Positions 1-6,717 of a stretch of 7,539 nucleotides of DNA are shown here, one piece after another; position 1 is the first letter of the stretch, and the number at the start of each line of letters is the position of its first letter. The notes under the pieces are model-generated. The model saw only the letters and a list, made by a program, of their open reading frames with translations. It was not told the origin of the DNA and did not search any database. This stretch comes from Gammaproteobacteria bacterium (GTDB taxonomy: Bacteria; Pseudomonadota; Gammaproteobacteria; JABDGN01): contig JAESTO010000132.1 of the NCBI GenBank assembly GCA_016763565.1, forward strand, positions 1-7,539, in the 5' to 3' direction. Both the position numbers and the translations under genes were made by a program.

Positions 1-1917
1 GCACTCCATTAATTCTGCTAAATAACTCTCACTCGGTAAAGTCAGTAACAACGCCAAGAAATTTTTATCCAAGGATTCATTGGTTAACAAGTTTTTAAAG
101 ATATTTATAAATGCATTATCTACTAGCAATGTTTGTTGTTGTTGCACAGCTAAAATTAATACTTGTAATTGCCCAATAGCTAATAACTGTCCTGCTTCCC
201 AACGTACGAAATCGTCATTATCATGCATTAATAACGTTTTTAATTGTTGATCCGTATAGGGGTAATTCAATTTAACAGGTGCTGACAAGCCACGCAACAA
301 CGAAGGTATGGGTTTGTATGGCACATCAATAAAAACAAATTTTTGTTGCTGTGCCGTCACATCCAAGACATGAACTATTTTAGCTTGATGATGATCGCCC
401 AATAATTGCGTTGACAATTCATGACCAGATTGATCTAATAACGCAAGCTTTAACGGAATATGTAATGGATGTTTTTCATTTTGGCCAGGCGTCGCTGGTG
501 TATGTTGAGTAATGGTTAAGGTATAGGTTTTACTTTTGCTATTATATTCATCAGTAACCTGTAGTACGGGTGTGCCAGCTTGGCTATACCATAATGTAAA
601 CTGGGACAAATCAAGACCACTCACTTCTTGCATCACATCAACAAAATCATCAGTTGTTGCGGTATTACTATCAAAACGTGAAAAATATACATCCGTTGCT
701 TGACGAAATTTTTCTGCCCCCAATAAAGTATGCAACATACGAATAATTTCTGCACCTTTCTCGTAAATAGTTAACGTGTAAAAATTATTAATTTCGATAT
801 AAGAAGATGGGCGAACAGGATGTGACATGGGTCCAGCATCTTCTTTGAACTGCATATTACGCAAAAAATTTATGTCAGCAATACGTTTCACCGCAGGCGA
901 TGTCATATCAGCACTAAAGGTTTGGTCACGAAATACTGTAAAACCTTCTTTTAAGCTTAATTGGAACCAATCACGGCAGCCAACACGATTGCCCGACCAA
1001 TTATGAAAATATTCGTGAGCAACAACACCTTGTACACGAGCAAAGTCAGCATCAGTTTCTGTTTGTGGATTTGCTAATACACAGGCGGTATTGAAAATAT
1101 TTAAGCCTTTATTTTCCATCGCACCCATATTAAAATCAGCTACAGCAACTGTCATAAAAATATCGAGGTCATACTCACGCCCATAACATTGCTCATCCCA
1201 ACGCATCGCCTGCTGCAGGCTTTTCATTGCAAGTGCACATTTAGCTAAATTTCCGGGTTCAACAAATAATTTCAAGGTGATTTCACGTCCAGATTGCGTA
1301 ATAAACCTATCTTGCAAACATACTAATTTTCCAGCAACTAAGGCAAATAAATGCCCCGCTTTTTTAAAGGGATCATGCCATTTAACCCAGTGACGATTAT
1401 CACTACTCTCACCCGCATCCACTAAGTTGCCATTCGATAATAATACGGGATAATGATCTTTATCCGCAATAATTGTCGTGGTGAAAATTGCCAAATTATC
1501 AGGGCGATCAATAAAATAAGTGATCTTACGGAAGCCTTGCGCTTCACATTGTGAACAAAAATCACCGCTAGATTTATATAAGCCTTCAAGTGAAGTGTTC
1601 TCTTGCGGTTTAATATGCACCTCTATGTCCAGTTGGAAATTTTTCCCAGGATGATGGATGGTTAAATATTCTTCATCCAGTTGATAATCCTCATTTGATA
1701 ATAATTGACCATTTAAGCTAATTGCTTGCAATTGCAGTTCACGTCCATTAAGCACCAAGGGTAGTTGTCCATCATGATCGTTGGCATTAAGGTGTAATTG
1801 TGATTTTACTTTAGTGACGGTTTCACCTAATTCAACAATTAAGTCCATGGTATGAAGATGATAATCAGCCGGTTGATAATCGTTTAAATAAGTCGTGAGT
1901 GGTTGTTGTGCTGTCAT
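1..1917 (-). CDS. pepN: Aminopeptidase N (M1 family zinc metallopeptidase), C-terminus cut by window edge
   Basis: This is a broad-specificity cytoplasmic aminopeptidase that removes N-terminal residues from peptides during protein turnover. The visible 639 residues run from the start to the left window edge; E. coli PepN has 870, so about 230 residues of the C-terminal helical domain are missing. Visible motifs are the substrate-binding GAMEN at residues 265-269 preceded by Met264, the zinc site HEYFH at 301-305 with the third ligand Glu324 in LKEGFTVF, and the catalytic Tyr385 in YEKGAEIIRM. All sit about four residues after their E. coli positions. The N-terminus MTAQQPLTTYLNDYQPADY matches the family start, which supports the ATG at 1917. 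No clear Shine-Dalgarno sequence precedes it. A hairpin with an 8-bp stem lies 19-50 nt upstream of the ATG. The gene is separated from recJ by 414 bp and probably has its own promoter. Identification is secure. Confidence 0.97.
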   Translation of the reverse strand, partial: MTAQQPLTTYLNDYQPADYHLHTMDLIVELGETVTKVKSQLHLNANDHDGQLPLVLNGRELQLQAISLNGQLLSNEDYQLDEEYLTIHHPGKNFQLDIEVHIKPQENTSLEGLYKSSGDFCSQCEAQGFRKITYFIDRPDNLAIFTTTIIADKDHYPVLLSNGNLVDAGESSDNRHWVKWHDPFKKAGHLFALVAGKLVCLQDRFITQSGREITLKLFVEPGNLAKCALAMKSLQQAMRWDEQCYGREYDLDIFMTVAVADFNMGAMENKGLNIFNTACVLANPQTETDADFARVQGVVAHEYFHNWSGNRVGCRDWFQLSLKEGFTVFRDQTFSADMTSPAVKRIADINFLRNMQFKEDAGPMSHPVRPSSYIEINNFYTLTIYEKGAEIIRMLHTLLGAEKFRQATDVYFSRFDSNTATTDDFVDVMQEVSGLDLSQFTLWYSQAGTPVLQVTDEYNSKSKTYTLTITQHTPATPGQNEKHPLHIPLKLALLDQSGHELSTQLLGDHHQAKIVHVLDVTAQQQKFVFIDVPYKPIPSLLRGLSAPVKLNYPYTDQQLKTLLMHDNDDFVRWEAGQLLAIGQLQVLILAVQQQQTLLVDNAFINIFKNLLTNESLDKNFLALLLTLPSESYLAELMEC

Positions 1918-1935
1918 AATATTACTATTTATATC

Positions 1936-1968
1936 AAAGTCTCGCTCGATTACGGCTGAGACTTTTTT
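1936..1968 (+). terminator. Hairpin with T-tract (plus orientation) in the pepN 5' leader
   Basis: A perfect 8-bp stem pairs AAAGTCTC (1936-1943) with GAGACTTT (1958-1965) across a 14-nt loop and runs into six T (1963-1968). This is the form of an intrinsic terminator for plus-strand transcription. No plus-strand gene lies to its left, so it could stop antisense transcripts of pepN. Read on the minus strand it is a hairpin just upstream of the pepN ATG, preceded by an A-tract, and might influence translation initiation. The structure is seen directly; any function is inferred. Confidence 0.5.
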
Positions 1969-2090
1969 CTGTTTAATTTCGCTACCTGCGAACTAAATTC
2001 ACATTTGCGGTTAAAGAAAGAGGCGTGCTCGCTCACGCTCAAGGCATACTTATCGGCAACGCATTAGCCGTATTCAACTACCGATTCTAG
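1969..2090. other. Non-coding, relatively GC-rich segment with small hairpins
   Basis: No gene is supported here. The segment is noticeably richer in G+C than its flanks and holds two short stem-loops: GCGTG/CACGC (2023-2027 with 2034-2038) and CGGC/GCCG (2054-2057 with 2067-2070). The local composition and the clustering of hairpins on both sides suggest either a structured leader RNA for pepN or an inserted dispersed repeat. I see no tRNA cloverleaf and no recognisable riboswitch motif. Confidence 0.3.
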
Positions 2091-2133
2091 AATAATAAAC
2101 TCTCCATAAAAAAGAGAGTCTCTATTATTTTTT
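2091..2133 (+). terminator. Interrupted hairpin with T-tract, plus orientation
   Basis: The outer stem AATAATA (2091-2097) pairs with TATTATT (2123-2129), and the inner stem ACTCTC (2099-2104) pairs with GAGAGT (2114-2119). A small asymmetric internal loop separates the stems, and a nine-base A-rich loop closes the hairpin. A run of six T follows (2128-2133). The plus-strand reading resembles an AT-rich intrinsic terminator. No plus-strand gene upstream is evident, so it may instead be a structural element of the minus-strand leader. Confidence 0.4.
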
Positions 2134-2139
2134 ATTCAA

Positions 2140-2253
2140 CTGAGCGCTTGATTCAAGAGTAGCAGGAGTGAAATACATTAGGTATATTCTCAACAAGAAG
2201 AATTGCTCTCAACACTCCCATTACTCTATCTTAGCATACGCACAATCGCTCAG
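2140..2253 (-). repeat. Long imperfect inverted repeat; candidate structured RNA or MITE-like element
   Basis: The ends CTGAGCGCTTG (2140-2150) and CAATCGCTCAG (2243-2253) pair at 10 of 11 positions. Nested inside are AGAGTA/TACTCT (2156-2161 with 2222-2227) and GGAGTG/CACTCC (2165-2170 with 2213-2218), separated by a 3x3 internal loop. A further ATTCT/AGAAT pair (2186-2190 with 2199-2203) lies in the apical part. The whole can fold into one branched hairpin of 114 nt. A strong minus-strand promoter ends about 25 bp before it, so the minus-strand transcript would begin with this structure. It could be a small RNA, a pepN leader element or a miniature inverted-repeat insertion. It does not match the SRP RNA apical motif, and I recognise no named RNA family. 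Confidence 0.55.
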
Positions 2254-2277
2254 GAAAAATAAAATTTCTCGAAAGTG

Positions 2278-2305
2278 ATTATAGTACACTTCATTGTTTT
2301 TTCAA
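2278..2305 (-). promoter_or_regulatory. Predicted sigma70 promoter
   Basis: On the minus strand a -35 box TTGAAA (2305-2300) is followed after 16 nt by a perfect -10 box TATAAT (2283-2278). A start site near 2271 is expected. It would produce either a pepN transcript with a leader of about 350 nt or a small RNA covering the inverted repeat. It lies just downstream of the recJ stop codon, which suggests that pepN is transcribed separately from the upstream operon. Confidence 0.65.
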
Positions 2306-2313
2306 AAACAATG
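2292..2313. repeat. AT-rich palindrome overlapping the -35 box
   Basis: CATTGTTTTT (2292-2301) and AAAAACAATG (2304-2313) form a 10-bp inverted repeat with only two bases between the arms. It overlaps the -35 element and begins 19 bp after the recJ stop. It has no trailing U-tract in the recJ direction, so it is a poor intrinsic terminator. It could be an operator-like site for a dimeric regulator, but nothing else in the window supports that. Confidence 0.35.
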
Positions 2314-2331
2314 CGTCTATTCATTATTTTA

Positions 2332-4059
2332 CTAGTGAGTAATGCCTTGCAAATACTGAATATTCAACTGAATACTACGACGATTATTAAATTCATTAAT
2401 ATCAAGATGATAAGCAATATGTATTTTTTGACAATGGTGATTAGGCCACTGCTCAACGTCAATATAAAAAGCGATAGCATCAATAATGGTTTCTTGGTAG
2501 CGCAAGAGTAATTTCAAATGTTGCTGACCCACTAAACGTTGTTCAATAATATCAAATACCCCATCAAATAAGGGGGTAGGAAATGATTGCCCCCAGGGGC
2601 CTGATTCACTGAGTAATTCGCTAAATGGCAATTTAAAATTATCTATGGTTAGCTGTCCATCACTATAAAGAATATTCTGTAGCTGATCAGCATGAAGTTC
2701 TTCACTGACAATATCAGCAAATACTTGACGAAATTGCTGGTAATTTTTTTTCGGCAAACTTAAGCCTGCGGCCATGGCATGACCGCCAAATTTACTGAGT
2801 AAATGTGGATGTCTGGTCGCTAATTTATCCAATATATCACGTATATGTAGGCCTTTAATAGAACGTGCGGAACCTTTTAGCTCTTGATCATTAGCTACAG
2901 CAAAAGCAATCACTGGTCGATAATATTTTTCTTTAATGCGCGAAGCTAAAATACCGATCACGCCTTGATGCCACGATTCATCAAATAAACATAAACCCAT
3001 TGGCATATTATCAGAAGCCAGATGCAGTTTGTTAATAATTGCTAGCGCTTGTTGACACATATTAGTTTCAATATCACGCCGCTCAATATTTAGCGTATTT
3101 AATTGTTGGGCTAAGGACTTAGCTTTTTGTAGGTTATCAGTTAACAAGCATTCAATACCCAACGACATATCATCTAAACGCCCTGCTGCATTAAGGCGTG
3201 GACCTACAGCAAAGCCTAAATCACTGGCTTGCAAATTATGTTGTTGTCGTTTGGCAATATTAATCAACGCTTGAATACCAGGACGACACTGACCAATACG
3301 AATACGCTGTAGCCCCTGATGCACTAGAATGCGATTGTTTTGATCCAGTGGCACAACATCCGCTACAGTACCTAATGCCACCAAATCTAAAAATTGTGCC
3401 ATATTTGGTTCAGCAAGTTGCCGCTCAGCAAACCAATTTTTTTCACGTAATAAACTACGCAATGCTAACATCACATAAAATATCACCCCCACGCCTGCTA
3501 AATTTTTACTCGGAAATTGATCGCCATGCTGGTTAGGATTAACAATACTATCAGCATCAGGTAATATTTTTCCTGGTAAATGATGATCGGTAATCAAAAC
3601 CTTAATACCGTATCCTTTTGCAGCAACAACGCCCTCCACACTGGCAATCCCATTATCTACAGTAATAATTAAATCGGGTTGTTGCTTTGCAGCGACGGCT
3701 ACTATTTCAGGTGTTAAACCATAACCATAAGTGAAACGATTAGGTACTAAATAGCTAACTTTTTTTGCTGAAAATGCGCGTAAAGCTAATACTGCCAAGG
3801 TGACGCTGGTAGCACCATCCGCATCAAAATCACCAATCAACATAATGTGTTGTTGTTGTTGTAAACTTTTCCACAATAACTGTGTAGCATTTGTTATACC
3901 TTGTAATTGATGATAAGGTAATAGTGATGATAATTTTTTTGTTAATTGTTCATTTGAAGTAATACCCCGCGCACTATAAATCTGCTGCAGTAGCGGATGT
4001 AAAGCACTAAGTTCGGTTGAGATGGATGCGCTAGGATAATTTTTTATTTGCTGATTCAT
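2332..4059 (-). CDS. recJ: Single-stranded-DNA-specific exonuclease RecJ
   Basis: RecJ degrades single-stranded DNA 5' to 3' in RecF-pathway recombination, mismatch repair and base excision repair. The 575 residues match the usual length (E. coli 577). DHH-family metal-binding motifs are all visible: GDFDADG at 76-82, VDNG at 134-137, DHH at 158-160 in LITDHHLPG, and VADVVPL at 232-238. The GPRLNAAGRLDD block follows at 286-297. The DHHA1 domain shows GVIGILASR from 366, GSAR near 396-399 and GGHAMAAG at 425-432. The remaining C-terminus corresponds to the OB-fold region. No key residue is missing. The ATG at 4059 is 15 nt after the ygfX stop codon, so it is very likely cotranscribed with sdhE-ygfX. 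No strong intrinsic terminator follows it. A run of four glutamines (67-70) is encoded by pure CAA repeats. Confidence 0.98.
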   Translation of the reverse strand: MNQQIKNYPSASISTELSALHPLLQQIYSARGITSNEQLTKKLSSLLPYHQLQGITNATQLLWKSLQQQQHIMLIGDFDADGATSVTLAVLALRAFSAKKVSYLVPNRFTYGYGLTPEIVAVAAKQQPDLIITVDNGIASVEGVVAAKGYGIKVLITDHHLPGKILPDADSIVNPNQHGDQFPSKNLAGVGVIFYVMLALRSLLREKNWFAERQLAEPNMAQFLDLVALGTVADVVPLDQNNRILVHQGLQRIRIGQCRPGIQALINIAKRQQHNLQASDLGFAVGPRLNAAGRLDDMSLGIECLLTDNLQKAKSLAQQLNTLNIERRDIETNMCQQALAIINKLHLASDNMPMGLCLFDESWHQGVIGILASRIKEKYYRPVIAFAVANDQELKGSARSIKGLHIRDILDKLATRHPHLLSKFGGHAMAAGLSLPKKNYQQFRQVFADIVSEELHADQLQNILYSDGQLTIDNFKLPFSELLSESGPWGQSFPTPLFDGVFDIIEQRLVGQQHLKLLLRYQETIIDAIAFYIDVEQWPNHHCQKIHIAYHLDINEFNNRRSIQLNIQYLQGITH

Positions 4060-4074
4060 GGCTTATTAAATTAA

Positions 4075-4506
4075 CTACGGTTTTTGTGAAAACAAATGCA
4101 TACGTAAACGGCGAAAACTAGTGGCGTCAACACTGTCAGGAAAAATTACCACACTAATTTTTTTCTTGCGGTTTTCAGTACTTACACATTGCAGATGTAA
4201 AATAATTAGCATACGGCTACACACGCTATCATGTTGTAATTGACCATGAAAGCTCTCACCACTCCGGTTTGACCAATGCCATTGTTGGTTATTATCTAGC
4301 CAAATTTTGATAATGCTTTTGGCAGAATAATGTTGCACATGCCTATAAACCATTTGTACAAAACTACCCATTAAAAAAACAGCCATACAAAGTTTTGCCC
4401 ACCAAATGAACGAGGCGGTCAATAGTGCCATCACCGCAATAAGATGAGCGAAAAAAATAATGCTTAATAGGTATTTTGAAGGGTGTAAATCAAATTGCAT
4501 GATCAT
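4075..4506 (-). CDS. ygfX: YgfX (CptA) family inner-membrane protein
   Basis: This small membrane protein is recognised from its position directly after sdhE and from its architecture. Two adjacent hydrophobic segments (about residues 11-31 and 33-53) are followed by a soluble C-terminal domain containing a WLDNNQQWHW stretch and an FRRLRMHL ending like the family's C-terminus. In E. coli YgfX was reported as a toxin-like inhibitor of cell-division and cytoskeletal proteins with SdhE (CptB) as its partner, though that toxin-antitoxin role is debated. The length of 143 residues is close to E. coli's 135. The start overlaps sdhE by 17 nt from the ATG at 4506. A second in-frame ATG two codons later (4500) is equally plausible, and neither has a clear Shine-Dalgarno sequence, so translation is probably coupled to sdhE. 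Overall similarity is weak, as usual for this fast-evolving family. Confidence 0.82.
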   Translation of the reverse strand: MIMQFDLHPSKYLLSIIFFAHLIAVMALLTASFIWWAKLCMAVFLMGSFVQMVYRHVQHYSAKSIIKIWLDNNQQWHWSNRSGESFHGQLQHDSVCSRMLIILHLQCVSTENRKKKISVVIFPDSVDATSFRRLRMHLFSQKP

Positions 4507-4738
4507 TAATCACTGTCACAATATCTTGTAATTTAGCATCTGGCTGCTTGTTTTTAATCACTAACCAATCCCAAAGCTGTGGATCTTCACACTGCAATAA
4601 TTTAAAAAATTGCTGTTGTTGCTCAAAAGCTAAGTGAGTATAATGTTGTTCAAGAAATAGGAACAAAATATCTTCCACTTCTTTCATACCGCGTCGACAC
4701 AAGAAACGTAAGCGGGCTAGATTGTCGTTATGATTCAT
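4490..4738 (-). CDS. sdhE: SdhE, FAD assembly factor (YgfY/CptB/Sdh5 family)
   Basis: SdhE helps attach FAD covalently to the flavoprotein subunit of succinate dehydrogenase, and to fumarate reductase in some bacteria. The 82-residue length is typical. The signature RGxxE motif is present as RGMKE at residues 16-20, within LCRRGMKEVE. The family's helical pattern continues with FLEQHY, FFKLLQCEDPQLWDWL and a C-terminal DIVTVIND helix. The ATG at 4738 overlaps the last codons of the upstream kinase by 11 nt, and the gene overlaps ygfX at its 3' end, so the three are probably translationally coupled. No good ribosome binding site is seen before the ATG. A fragment resembling the first ten codons of this gene also occurs after the upstream kinase copy, near 6718-6747. 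A QQQQ run occupies residues 40-43. Confidence 0.95.
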   Translation of the reverse strand: MNHNDNLARLRFLCRRGMKEVEDILFLFLEQHYTHLAFEQQQQFFKLLQCEDPQLWDWLVIKNKQPDAKLQDIVTVINDHAI

Positions 4739-6686
4739 TGTTTTCTGCTATTGGTAAAATAATTTTAAATGTTGCCCCTTGCGAAGAAGTATTATCCAAT
4801 ATTAATTGTCCTCGGTGTGTTTCAACAATAGAACGACTGATGGCCAACCCCATACCCATACCTTCCTCTTTAGTTGTAAAAAATTGATCGAAAACCTTAA
4901 GTTTTACTTTGGCACTGATGCCTGGTCCCGTATCTGCTACTAATAAAAAAACGGATTTTTTGTCAAGTGACAAAACTGTCGTTAAGGTGATACAGCGTCT
5001 GTTTTTTGCAAGTTTATCTACGGCATCAATCGCATTTTTAATTAAATTAATGATAACCTGTTTTAATTGAATAGTGTCAACAATAATGGTCATTGGATCA
5101 TTGGCTAATTGCCAATTGATCTGTATTGCCTTGCCTTTGATTTCGGCACTCAGCAACTCTACAGAATCTTTCGCTAAGGTATTAACATCTAAACAGCTAA
5201 CCTGTAGCTTTCCTTTCGCTAAAAAGTCACGTAAATGTTGAATAATATCTGCCGCACGACTAGCCTCATTGGCGGCTCTTTTTAATCCAGCTACAATAAC
5301 ATTTTCATCAGAGTCTTGTTCTTTAACCAAATGCTTAATACAACTGTTAACATAATTTTTCACTGCTGTCAGTGGTTGATTTAATTCACGGGCAATACCC
5401 GTTGCCATTTCACCCATTAAATTTATTCGCGATACATGCGCCATTTCTAATTGATGTTCGCGGCGCAATTTCTCCACTTCCTTGATGCGTAATTTCTCTT
5501 CTGCTGCAATTAAGTCGGTAATATCCGTACTCACACCCACCCAATTAATAACCTCACCGGCATCATTTTTAATTGGCGTTTCAACATAAGAAACAGTGCG
5601 ATAACTACCATTAGGCGCACGGATACGGCACGTTCCTTTTTGTATCTCTTGCTGCTGATATTTAGCCATTAATTTAGGCAGATCATCGGGATGTATCACC
5701 TGGTTCCAGGCATGCCCTAAAGACTCATCTGGCGAAAATCCGGTCAGGTCTTGCCATGTTTTGTTAATGAATAATGCCTGTCCATTTGGCTTGTTAAGCC
5801 AGATAGCATGAGGAATAGATTCAATTAACGTACGATAAAATTTTTCTTTTGCGGCCAATTCTTCGGTACGCTCAATGACTTTTTGCTCTAATTCATCGCG
5901 CGCTTGCCGTAATTCATTTTCAGCTTTTTTACGTTCAGTAATATCACGCCATACCGTACGTGTCTCAATGACTGAGCCTGATTCATTTAACACCGGCGTT
6001 TCATTTAAACTGACATCTAATTTACCACCATCTTTATACAATAACTGCAATTCAAAATCTTTGATAGCACCGTAACCCAATAAATGTTGGTACGCTGCAC
6101 GCGCATTTTTGCGAGAATCAGCATGATACATATCAAACAATGATTTTCCGACCACTTCTTCTTTTACATAACCTAATTTTTTTAATAACGTTTGATTGCA
6201 ACGAATGATTTTTGTTGTTTTAACATCCACGGACACATACATATCGGGCGCATGATGGTATAAGTCCTTATAACGTGCCTCTGATTCCAACAGTTTATCT
6301 TCTATCTGTTTACGTTCGGTCACATCACGAGCGATCATCAATACACTATTAGTTTCCGTCTGTTGTTTAACAGGGATAACATAATTAATCCAAGAACGTG
6401 TTACGCCATTAGCCGTTGTATCAGCATCATAGGTTGCCATTTTTCCAGTCGTAATTGATTCATGCATAGCACGTTTCATATGCATGCCCTGTTCTGCTGA
6501 AACAAAGCTAAAAATTATTGTGCCAATAACCTCATGAACTTTACATTCAGGTGAGGCCTGATTAACATTAAGAATTTGACCATTTGTAGCAACTTCTAAA
6601 ATAACACCAGAAGTATTTTCCCACAAAATTTGCCATAAAATGGCTAAGTCAGCAGTTGCTAATGTGTCAATATGTGTTTTTTTCAT
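4728..6686 (-). CDS. Soluble triple-PAS histidine kinase homologue lacking the phosphoacceptor histidine (HK1)
   Basis: This is a cytoplasmic sensor-kinase-like protein of 652 residues with no visible membrane segment. Three PAS domains come first: about 17-126 ending ARDVTERKQ, 137-256 ending WRDITERKK, and 281-395 ending STDITDL. A predicted coiled coil lies near 252-282. The HisKA-type region (about 400-480) contains GEMATGIARELNQPLTAV, where family members carry HELNQPL; Arg433 (codon 5390-5388, CGT) replaces the autophosphorylated histidine. The ATPase domain is intact: N-box NLIKNAIDAV at 547-556, DTGPGI at 585-590, FDQFFTTK at 599-606, and GMGMGLAI at 609-616. I chose the ATG at 6686 because a perfect AGGAGG lies 7 nt upstream. 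The frame extends 10 codons further to an ATG at 6716 with no comparable site. It is a tandem paralogue of HK2. PAS ligands cannot be told from sequence. It is either a pseudokinase, a phosphatase-type partner, or a decaying copy. Confidence 0.9.
   Translation of the reverse strand: MKKTHIDTLATADLAILWQILWENTSGVILEVATNGQILNVNQASPECKVHEVIGTIIFSFVSAEQGMHMKRAMHESITTGKMATYDADTTANGVTRSWINYVIPVKQQTETNSVLMIARDVTERKQIEDKLLESEARYKDLYHHAPDMYVSVDVKTTKIIRCNQTLLKKLGYVKEEVVGKSLFDMYHADSRKNARAAYQHLLGYGAIKDFELQLLYKDGGKLDVSLNETPVLNESGSVIETRTVWRDITERKKAENELRQARDELEQKVIERTEELAAKEKFYRTLIESIPHAIWLNKPNGQALFINKTWQDLTGFSPDESLGHAWNQVIHPDDLPKLMAKYQQQEIQKGTCRIRAPNGSYRTVSYVETPIKNDAGEVINWVGVSTDITDLIAAEEKLRIKEVEKLRREHQLEMAHVSRINLMGEMATGIARELNQPLTAVKNYVNSCIKHLVKEQDSDENVIVAGLKRAANEASRAADIIQHLRDFLAKGKLQVSCLDVNTLAKDSVELLSAEIKGKAIQINWQLANDPMTIIVDTIQLKQVIINLIKNAIDAVDKLAKNRRCITLTTVLSLDKKSVFLLVADTGPGISAKVKLKVFDQFFTTKEEGMGMGLAISRSIVETHRGQLILDNTSSQGATFKIILPIAENNES
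4736..5529 (-). repeat. Tandem duplication, unit 1 (3' part of HK1)
   Basis: This segment aligns with 6745-7539 at a constant offset of about 2010 bp, with a one-base length difference near the kinase 3' end. Similarity is highest at the PAS-HisKA linker, where 5391-5529 and 7401-7539 differ at 11 of 139 positions. The unit extends rightward through the rest of HK1, but its counterpart there is outside the window. Confidence 0.9.
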
Positions 6687-6693
6687 AATAATG

Positions 6694-6699
6694 CCTCCT
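6694..6699 (-). promoter_or_regulatory. Ribosome binding site of HK1
   Basis: A perfect AGGAGG on the minus strand lies 7 nt before the ATG at 6686. It is the strongest Shine-Dalgarno sequence in the window and fixes the HK1 start at MKKTHIDT rather than at the ATG ten codons upstream (6716). Strong initiation suggests that HK1 is still translated despite its missing phosphoacceptor. Confidence 0.85.
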
Positions 6700-6717
6700 A
6701 ACCAAAATAAGGCCATC

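Noticed and set aside
1950..2052. Minus-strand open stretch of about 33 codons upstream of pepN
   Set aside because: It has no ATG or ribosome site and is probably chance openness in a structured non-coding segment.
2153..2221. Minus-strand 22-codon frame beginning ATGGGAGTG within the inverted repeat
   Set aside because: It lies inside the foldback, has no convincing ribosome binding site, and shows no signature such as a membrane toxin helix.
2292..2313. Palindrome after recJ as a recJ terminator
   Set aside because: The loop is only two bases, the stem is mostly A/T, and no U-tract follows in the recJ direction. It overlaps a better-supported -35 box.
2275..2511. Plus-strand open frame of 78 codons
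   Set aside because: It overlaps the 3' end of recJ and the intergenic promoter on the opposite strand, has no ribosome binding site, and its hydrophobic residues come from antisense AT-rich sequence.
3348..3536. Plus-strand open frame of 62 codons inside recJ
   Set aside because: It lies wholly antisense to the conserved RecJ catalytic region and shows no family features.
4075..4738. sdhE-ygfX as a novel toxin-antitoxin system
   Set aside because: The pair was proposed as CptBA in E. coli, but SdhE has an established flavinylation role, so the layout is known and the toxin reading is uncertain.
5875..6075. Plus-strand open frame of 66 codons inside HK1
   Set aside because: It is antisense to the coiled coil and second PAS domain of HK1, and its composition follows the coding strand.
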